A stretch of 8,528 nucleotides of DNA, taken from positions 1-8,528 of the forward strand of contig JABFRZ010000596.1 in NCBI GenBank assembly GCA_013140785.1, given 5' to 3'. The notes under the pieces were generated by a model. The model worked only from the letters and a program-made list of their open reading frames with translations, was not told where the DNA came from and ran no database searches. This stretch comes from Planctomycetota bacterium (lineage in GTDB: Bacteria; Planctomycetota; UBA1135; GCA-002686595). Shown in pieces: positions 4,652 through 8,528 of the stretch. Positions within the stretch are counted from its first letter, which is position 1. Each line of letters opens with the position of its first letter. A program made the position numbers and the translations under genes.

Positions 4652-6568
4652 ATGCCGGCGCCCGCTCGCCTCGATCTGTTGCTGCCGCTGCCGCGCAAGG
4701 TGGAGCTGAGACCGGGAGCGTTCGAGCTGAGCGGGGCGCTCGTCTTGAGTCCGCCTCCGGGGTTCAAGTCGCCAGCGTTGGAGAGGTTGCGTGCCGAGCT
4801 GGAGCGACGAGAAATCGCGTTGGGATTCGGTCCGCGCACGATCGAGCTGGTGCTCGACGGGCGCTCCGGTCATCCGCGCGAGGGTTACGGACTGACGATC
4901 GAACCCCAGCGGGTACGTGTGATCGCGAGCAAGGGCATCGGGCTGAACCACGGCCTCCGCACGCTCACGCAGCTCGTGCGAGTGGCCGAGAAGGATTGGA
5001 TCACGACCGGGCCGCTGCAAGAACCGGGCGCGTTCGCGCTACCGGCCCTGGCGATCGAGGACTCACCCGCGTTCGAGCGCCGCGGCGTGATGCTCGATGT
5101 CTCGCGCGACCGCGTACCGCGCATGGACTACCTGTTCCGGCTCGTCGAGCTCCTCGCCGAGTGGAAGCTGAACGAGCTGCAGCTCTACTTCGAGCACGCC
5201 TTCGCCTACCGCGAGCACGAGCTCGTCTGGCGCGGCGTCGATCCCTTCACGCACGACGAGATCCGCGCCCTCGACCGCCACTGCGCCGCGCACGGGATCG
5301 AGCTCGTCCCGAACCAGCAGAGCTTCGGGCACCTGCACCACTGGCTGAAGCACGAGCGCTACCGGCACTTGGCCGAGGTGCCCGAGGGCATCGTGCATCC
5401 GTTCCTCGGCGCGGGCGAGACGAGACCGGAGCCCTTCAGCCTCTGCCCGACCGATCCGCGCAGCCTCGAGTTCCTCGCCGGCCTCTACGACGAGCTCCTG
5501 CCGTGCTTCACGAGCGGCGACTTCAACGTTGGACTCGACGAAACGATCGACCTAGGGCCCGGCCGCTCGGCCGCCGCGCTCCGCGCGCAGGGCGTCGGGC
5601 GCGTCTACCTCGACTTCCTGAAGTCGGTGCACGGCCTCGTCAGCGCGCGCGGGAAGCGCATGCAGTTCTGGGCCGACATCCTGCTCAACCACCCGGAGCT
5701 CGTGCCCGAGGTTCCGAAGGACGCCGTCGCGTGTCTGTGGGGCTACGAGGCCGATCATCCGTTCGAGCAGCAGACGAGGACGCTCGCCGACGCCGGCCTC
5801 CCCTTCTACGTCTGCCCCGGCACGAGCTCGTGGCTGTCGATCGGCGGCCGGTTGGAGAACATGCTCGCGAACGTGCGTTCGGCGGCGGAATGGGGTGCCG
5901 CGCGTGGCGCGAAGGGCCTGTTGATCACCGACTGGGGCGACCGCGGGCACCTTCAGCCGCCGTGCGTGAGCTGGCCGGGCTTCATGACGGCGGCGGATCA
6001 CGCCTGGAACCCGACCGGAGCAGCGCACGACGCGGATCACGGGACCGGACGCCTAGCGTCACAGATGGACTTGCACGTCTTCGAATGCGGTTCGCCCGGC
6101 ATCGGAGTTGGCGCACTGGAGCTCGCCCACGTCGCACAGAGTTGCGGAGTGAGCGTTCGCAACGCCTCGGCGCTGTCGATGCTGCTCACGAAGTTCGACC
6201 AGCCGTTTCCGCCGCCCGAGCTGGCCAGCCTCAGCCTCGCCGGTCTGCGCCGGGCCGAGAGCTTCTGTACCGGCGCCGCCCTGTGGTCGTGCGTACCTCG
6301 CTCTCCCGACGGTGTCCTGGCCCGGCGAGAGCTTGCTTGGGTCGCGAGGACCTTGAACTTCGCCTGCACGCTGGGGGAGTGGCGCGTCGAAGCCGGCCGT
6401 GGTCGCACTCTCGAGGACCTGGAAGACCATCGACGCGCGGGGCTCGCAGCAGTGCTCGAGCCTCTCCTCGCCGAGCACCGCTCCCTCTGGCTCGAACGCT
6501 CGCGCCCCGGCGGCCTCGATCGGTCCGCGCGCTGGCTCGAGCGCATCCTCGCGGCGCTGCGCACCTGA
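4652..6568 (+). CDS. Family 20 beta-N-acetylhexosaminidase, GcnA-like
   Basis: This 638-residue protein starts at ATG 4652. Residues 8-120 look like the GH20 N-terminal alpha/beta domain, with the EGYGLTIEPQRVRVIASKGIGLNHGLRTLTQL pattern split around 77-108. The catalytic barrel begins at RRGVMLDVSRDRVPRMDYL (143-161) and includes QSFGHLHHW (223-231), the acid/base pair Asp296-Glu297 in FNVGLDETIDLGPGRS (291-306), and tryptophans in MQFWADIL (337-344), CLWGYEA (361-367) and TDWGDRGH (426-433). GH20 enzymes remove terminal GlcNAc or GalNAc, with the substrate's own acetamido group assisting. The GxDET...LGxGRS form, the length near 630 and the lack of a signal peptide fit cytoplasmic GcnA-like enzymes, which have an extra C-terminal helical domain (here about 460-638). 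It probably trims imported amino-sugar oligomers. The gene lies 7 nt after the nucleotidyltransferase gene and is probably cotranscribed with it. No sugar transporter is present in the window. Confidence 0.9.
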   Translation: MPAPARLDLLLPLPRKVELRPGAFELSGALVLSPPPGFKSPALERLRAELERREIALGFGPRTIELVLDGRSGHPREGYGLTIEPQRVRVIASKGIGLNHGLRTLTQLVRVAEKDWITTGPLQEPGAFALPALAIEDSPAFERRGVMLDVSRDRVPRMDYLFRLVELLAEWKLNELQLYFEHAFAYREHELVWRGVDPFTHDEIRALDRHCAAHGIELVPNQQSFGHLHHWLKHERYRHLAEVPEGIVHPFLGAGETRPEPFSLCPTDPRSLEFLAGLYDELLPCFTSGDFNVGLDETIDLGPGRSAAALRAQGVGRVYLDFLKSVHGLVSARGKRMQFWADILLNHPELVPEVPKDAVACLWGYEADHPFEQQTRTLADAGLPFYVCPGTSSWLSIGGRLENMLANVRSAAEWGAARGAKGLLITDWGDRGHLQPPCVSWPGFMTAADHAWNPTGAAHDADHGTGRLASQMDLHVFECGSPGIGVGALELAHVAQSCGVSVRNASALSMLLTKFDQPFPPPELASLSLAGLRRAESFCTGAALWSCVPRSPDGVLARRELAWVARTLNFACTLGEWRVEAGRGRTLEDLEDHRRAGLAAVLEPLLAEHRSLWLERSRPGGLDRSARWLERILAALRT

Positions 6569-6579
6569 TCGAATTCGAT
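6568..6579. repeat. 12-bp perfect palindrome between convergent stops
   Basis: ATCGAATTCGAT occupies the gap between the TGA of the hexosaminidase gene (6566-6568) and the stop of the DUF2283 gene (6580-6582), sharing one base with the former. It has no loop and no T-run, so it is not a typical terminator. The first convergent junction of the window has a comparable palindrome at 654-668. Confidence 0.5.
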
Positions 6580-6801
6580 TCAGCCGGCCTCGCCGAGCAC
6601 GACGGTCTCCACCGCCAGCGCCCCACCCTTGCCGCGCGGGTGATACCCGAGGAGCTCCACCCCGATCACCCGCCCACCGGAGTCCTTCATCAGCACGAGC
6701 TCCTCGGCCGTCTCCTCGCACACATCTTCCTTCTCCGGATCGTCGAACCAGATCGTGAGCGTGTGCCCGGCGGGATCGTAGATCAGCTTGATCGGGTCCA
6801 T
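6580..6801 (-). CDS. DUF2283-domain protein, probable antitoxin of a two-gene module
   Basis: This 73-residue protein starts at ATG 6801-6799, with GGGAG 7 nt upstream on the minus strand. It shows the DUF2283 pattern: IKLIYDPAGHTLTIWFDD (4-21), EETAEELVLMKDSGGRVIGVELLGY (29-53), then a short tail. DUF2283 proteins are small beta-rich proteins of unproven function, frequently encoded beside DUF4258/PBECR-like proteins in a toxin-antitoxin-like arrangement. Its first 19 nt overlap the end of the partner gene, so the two are likely translated together. The antitoxin role rests on gene pairing and is not shown by any motif. Confidence 0.85.
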   Translation of the reverse strand: MDPIKLIYDPAGHTLTIWFDDPEKEDVCEETAEELVLMKDSGGRVIGVELLGYHPRGKGGALAVETVVLGEAG

Positions 6802-7103
6802 ACGGTGACTCCCGCCTTGATCGTGTCCGTGGGGTAGGCCGTGATCAGGAAGCCTCGCCCGTCCAGACGACGTGCGACCGCGCAAAGCCAGCGTGAGCCC
6901 TCACTTCGATAGAACAGGTACACGGAGAGGTCCTTCCGGCTGCGCCGCACCTGCTCGGGGTCGGCCAGGACCTGGATGATATCCGCACGACGCCCCCGCA
7001 TCGTCGGGTGCTTGCTTCCAACGAGGAACTCCCAGTAGGCACGCGTGGTCCTCACCTGGAAACCGAGTGGTGTCTCGACCTCGAAGAAGTACTCCCGGGC
7101 CAT
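6783..7103 (-). CDS. DUF4258/PBECR-like small protein, probable RNase-type toxin
   Basis: This 106-residue protein starts at ATG 7103-7101, chosen because relatives begin with a short leader before YFEVETPLGF. A TTG at 7148 would add 15 residues without family likeness. Residues 5-20 (YFFEVETPLGFQVRTT), 31-35 (KHPTM, His32), 50-66 (EQVRRSRKDLSVYLFYR) and 86-93 (LITAYPTD) match a family that pairs with DUF2283 and resembles the PBECR nucleases (Barnase-EndoU-ColicinE5/D-RelE fold). In that fold a histidine and basic or hydroxyl residues cleave RNA. His32, Arg53, Arg54, Arg56 and the ITAYPT Thr/Tyr are candidates, which is inference. No strong Shine-Dalgarno sequence was seen. It is the first gene of the pair, with the partner overlapping by 19 nt, so the toxin-like gene precedes the presumed antitoxin. 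The substrate is unknown. Confidence 0.8.
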   Translation of the reverse strand: MAREYFFEVETPLGFQVRTTRAYWEFLVGSKHPTMRGRRADIIQVLADPEQVRRSRKDLSVYLFYRSEGSRWLCAVARRLDGRGFLITAYPTDTIKAGVTVWTRSS

Positions 7104-7218
7104 GCGCCCAGGACCTGTTCGCCTCGGGGAGGTGGCGCCCTTTCCCAAAGAATCTCAGGTGCTGGCCCGTTCGCGTGGTGGACGGTCGGAAAGAGGCGCG
7201 CGCTCACCTCACCTCATT
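7104..7218. other. Gap upstream of the toxin-like gene
   Basis: These 115 nt separate the stop of the DinB-family gene from the start of the toxin-like gene on the minus strand. They should hold the promoter of the two-gene module, but no good -10/-35 pair was found. The only pattern is a CTCAC-type 5-nt unit repeated about three times at 7203-7216. Confidence 0.4.
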
Positions 7219-7734
7219 TCACTTCCCGAAGATCCACTTCCCCCACAGGCCCTGCACCGTGACCTTCTCGCCCAGCCCGAAGCCCGACTGCTCGAGCGCC
7301 AGCAGGATCTGGCCGCGGTGATGCGACTCGTGCGCCACGAGGTAGCCCAGCCAGCGCACGGGTGACTTGCCGAAGAGGCGAATGCGTGCTTCCTTGCGCA
7401 GGGCCTTGGCGAGTAGCTCCTCGACGCGCTTCCCGGAGTCCTTCAGCGACGCCTGGAGCTCCTTCTTCTTGGGTCGCTCGCCCTTCGAGCTCGTGGGCAG
7501 GTCGGGGCGCGCGCCGGTCGCATGGAAGTGGAGCCAGCCGACGCGGTTGCGGTTCACGTGCGCGAACTGGCGCGCGACGTCGCGGCCCTTGCCTTCGCGG
7601 CCCTCAGCGCCCGTGGGCAGCGCGCCGAGGTGCTTCTCGGGGATGCGTTGCAGCAGGTAGACGAGGATCTGCTGGTGGCGCTTCCAGGTCGCGAGGACCT
7701 CGCGCGCGAGGGGGTCGGTCTTCGTGGGACTCAT
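7219..7734 (-). CDS. DinB-family metal-binding helical-bundle protein
   Basis: This 171-residue cytoplasmic protein runs from ATG 7734-7732 to TGA 7221-7219. DinB proteins are four-helix bundles with a three-histidine metal site. Here the sites are His59 in ARQFAHVNRNRVGWLHF (54-70) and His135/His139 in YLVAHESHHRGQI (131-143), the family's HxxxHRGQ motif. The first helix (MSPTKTDPLAREVLATWKRH) and the C-terminal WGKWIFGK are also family-like. Members include thiol transferases (bacillithiol or mycothiol dependent) and many proteins of unknown role induced by damage. The substrate cannot be predicted. No Shine-Dalgarno sequence is evident before the ATG. It is divergent from the ECF sigma gene, with 94 nt between their chosen starts, so the two could share regulation. 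Confidence 0.87.
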   Translation of the reverse strand: MSPTKTDPLAREVLATWKRHQQILVYLLQRIPEKHLGALPTGAEGREGKGRDVARQFAHVNRNRVGWLHFHATGARPDLPTSSKGERPKKKELQASLKDSGKRVEELLAKALRKEARIRLFGKSPVRWLGYLVAHESHHRGQILLALEQSGFGLGEKVTVQGLWGKWIFGK

Positions 7735-7828
7735 GGAAAGGGAGTCTGGGCCCCGGGCGCCGAACTAGCCAGGGCGGCAGCGGCAGGGCAAGGTGGTGAA
7801 TCCGGCCGGTCATCCGGCGCGAGATTCC
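7735..7828. promoter_or_regulatory. Divergent intergenic region (DinB-family / ECF sigma)
   Basis: This GC-rich 94-nt region lies between divergent start codons and must contain or adjoin both promoters unless transcription enters from elsewhere. A TTGCCC on the minus strand resembles a -35, but the sequence 17 nt later is a poor -10. No clear ECF-type -35/-10 pair was recognised. Two GTG codons at 7793 and 7796 are alternative sigma-factor starts. Confidence 0.35.
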
Positions 7829-8476
7829 ATGGAAAGAGCGAAGGACCCCACGCTCGCCGAGCACGAAGGCCCCGTGCAGCTCCCGTCCGGCTCGCCCGAC
7901 CTGGCCACGCGCGACGCCGTCCTGGCCGGCGACCGTGACGCGGCCGAGGGCTTCTTCCGCCTCCACCTCGGCTCGCTCTACGAGTTCGTGCACTACCGCG
8001 TCGGCGGCAACCGCGCGGTGGCCGAGGACCTGGTGCAGGACACCTTCCTGACCGCGCTCGAGCGGCTGGCGGCCTTCGACGGGCGCGCCAGCCTGCACAC
8101 CTGGCTGTGCGGCATCGCCAAGAACAAGATCCGCGCCCAGCGGCGGCGCCGGCGGCCGGTGCTGATCGAGGACGTGCTGGCCGAGGCCGACCCCGAGATC
8201 GAGGCCATCCTGATGGCGGTCGATCGCGAGCCGCTGCCGGACGGCGTGCTCGAGCGCGAGGAGACGAAGGAGCTCGTAGGCGCGACGCTCTCGTCGCTAA
8301 CGCCGGACTATCGCGACGCGCTGCTCGCGAAGTACGTCGAGGAGCTGTCCACGGCCGAGATCGCCGCGCGCACCGGCAAGCATGAAAAGGCCGCCGAATC
8401 GACGCTGCAGCGCGCGCGCACGGCCTTCGGCAGGGTCTTCACGCTGCTCGCGAAGAAGCGGGGAGGGTACGCGTGA
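7829..8476 (+). CDS. ECF-type RNA polymerase sigma factor
   Basis: This 215-residue protein runs from ATG 7829 to TGA 8474-8476. Region 2 covers about residues 34-109 of this form, with GDRDAAEGFFRLHLGSLYEF, DLVQDTFLTALERL and the -10-recognition segment SLHTWLCGIAKNKIRAQRR, followed by an Arg-rich stretch. Region 4 covers about 148-205, with TLSSLTPDYRDALLAKYVE, ELSTAEIAARTGKHEKA and ESTLQRARTAFGRVF, the -35-binding helix-turn-helix. Between them is an acidic linker (about 110-147). Sigma-1.1 and region 3 are absent, as expected for ECF factors. GTG codons at 7793 or 7796 would add 11-12 residues, and an AGGG precedes them. The ATG was chosen on codon type and family length. The stop overlaps the GTG of the next gene, so the downstream product is probably its partner or regulator. 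It directs transcription of an unknown regulon. Confidence 0.9.
   Translation: MERAKDPTLAEHEGPVQLPSGSPDLATRDAVLAGDRDAAEGFFRLHLGSLYEFVHYRVGGNRAVAEDLVQDTFLTALERLAAFDGRASLHTWLCGIAKNKIRAQRRRRRPVLIEDVLAEADPEIEAILMAVDREPLPDGVLEREETKELVGATLSSLTPDYRDALLAKYVEELSTAEIAARTGKHEKAAESTLQRARTAFGRVFTLLAKKRGGYA
8461..8466 (+). promoter_or_regulatory. Strong ribosome binding site for the sigma-coupled gene
   Basis: GGGAGG ends 6 nt before GTG 8473-8475 and lies inside the last codons of the sigma factor. It is the best-spaced Shine-Dalgarno sequence in the window and fixes the start of the truncated gene. Confidence 0.7.
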
Positions 8477-8528
8477 GAGCGGACGTCCTCGAGCGCAACG
8501 TGCGCCTCTTGCTGCAGAGGAGCTACGT
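8473..8528 (+). CDS. Start of a gene coupled to the ECF sigma factor (cut by window end)
   Basis: GTG 8473-8475 overlaps the sigma factor's stop (GTGA) and is preceded by GGGAGG at 8461-8466 with a 6-nt gap. The start is therefore well supported, and translation is probably coupled. Eighteen full codons are visible (M-R-A-D-V-L-E-R-N-V-R-L-L-L-Q-R-S-Y), forming an amphipathic helix-like N-terminus. Genes in this position often encode anti-sigma factors or sigma-linked membrane or envelope proteins, but the visible part is too short to assign a family. It has no zinc-binding HxxxCxxC motif so far. Confidence 0.7.
   Translation, partial: MRADVLERNVRLLLQRSY

Noticed and set aside
4996..6837. 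613-codon plus-strand frame inside the hexosaminidase region
   Set aside because: It is very Arg/Ala/Pro-rich and out of frame with the well-supported GH20 gene. It is a typical GC-rich shadow frame.
7104..7148. TTG at 7148 as an earlier start of the toxin-like gene
   Set aside because: It would add 15 residues with no family likeness. Relatives begin close to YFEVETPLGF, so ATG 7103 was kept.
7362..7799. 145-codon plus-strand frame antisense to the DinB-family gene
   Set aside because: The composition is almost all Arg, Gly, Ser and Ala. The minus-strand frame has the three DinB histidines.
7732..7840. Repeated CATGGAAAG at 7732-7740 and 7828-7836
   Set aside because: Only nine bases are shared and both copies include a start-codon-like ATG. 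The repeat is too short to support a direct-repeat operator or attachment site.
1..8528. CRISPR array, insertion sequence, integrase or prophage genes
   Set aside because: No regularly spaced repeats, terminal inverted repeats, transposase or integrase motifs were seen on either strand.

Overview
The window is GC-rich and gene-dense, with G/C strongly preferred at third codon positions, several GTG starts and few strong Shine-Dalgarno sequences. It carries a predicted exported HupE/UreJ-like membrane protein, an ECF sigma factor with a coupled downstream gene, and a LysW-like carrier. Together these suggest a high-GC, Gram-negative-type bacterium such as a myxobacterium, a related deltaproteobacterial lineage or a planctomycete. 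The sequence alone cannot settle the phylum.

Layout. (1) Bases 2-658, plus strand: the C-terminal part of a class I/II PLP aminotransferase, cut by the window edge. It converges on (2), a minus-strand block covering 3688-671: an HD-domain phosphohydrolase of the SAMHD1/dGTPase-like type, a very small LysW-like zinc-ribbon carrier with an unusual C-terminus, and a HupE/UreJ_2-type membrane protein. Gaps of 171-192 and 123 nt containing GC-rich hairpins separate these three, so they are a co-oriented cluster and not necessarily one transcript. (3) Bases 3689-4007 hold no convincing gene. They contain two competing hairpins, a perfect 23-bp palindrome and two candidate promoters firing outwards. 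(4) Bases 4008-6568, plus strand, form a tight likely operon: a small protein, a nucleotidyltransferase-fold protein overlapping it by 137 nt, and 7 nt later a family-20 beta-N-acetylhexosaminidase of the cytoplasmic GcnA-like type. (5) Bases 7103-6580, minus strand: a 19-nt-overlapping pair that looks like a toxin-antitoxin module (DUF4258/PBECR-like plus DUF2283). (6) Bases 7734-7219, minus strand: a DinB-family protein. (7) From 7829, plus strand: an ECF sigma factor whose stop overlaps the GTG start of a gene cut off by the window end.

Most genes are recognisable members of known families. The unusual features are specific. The LysW-like protein keeps the DPLxLEP...ED-aromatic tail but ends in Val, not in the Glu that carries the substrate. 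The nucleotidyltransferase has Asn where the first catalytic Asp is expected. Its partner's conserved C-terminus is encoded in a second frame over the nucleotidyltransferase start. The -10 box in front of that pair lies where transcription would begin on the GTG start codon. Bases 4008-7103 read as an accessory segment in which two small-gene modules of toxin-antitoxin type flank a sugar hydrolase. No integrase, transposase, CRISPR array, rRNA or tRNA was seen.
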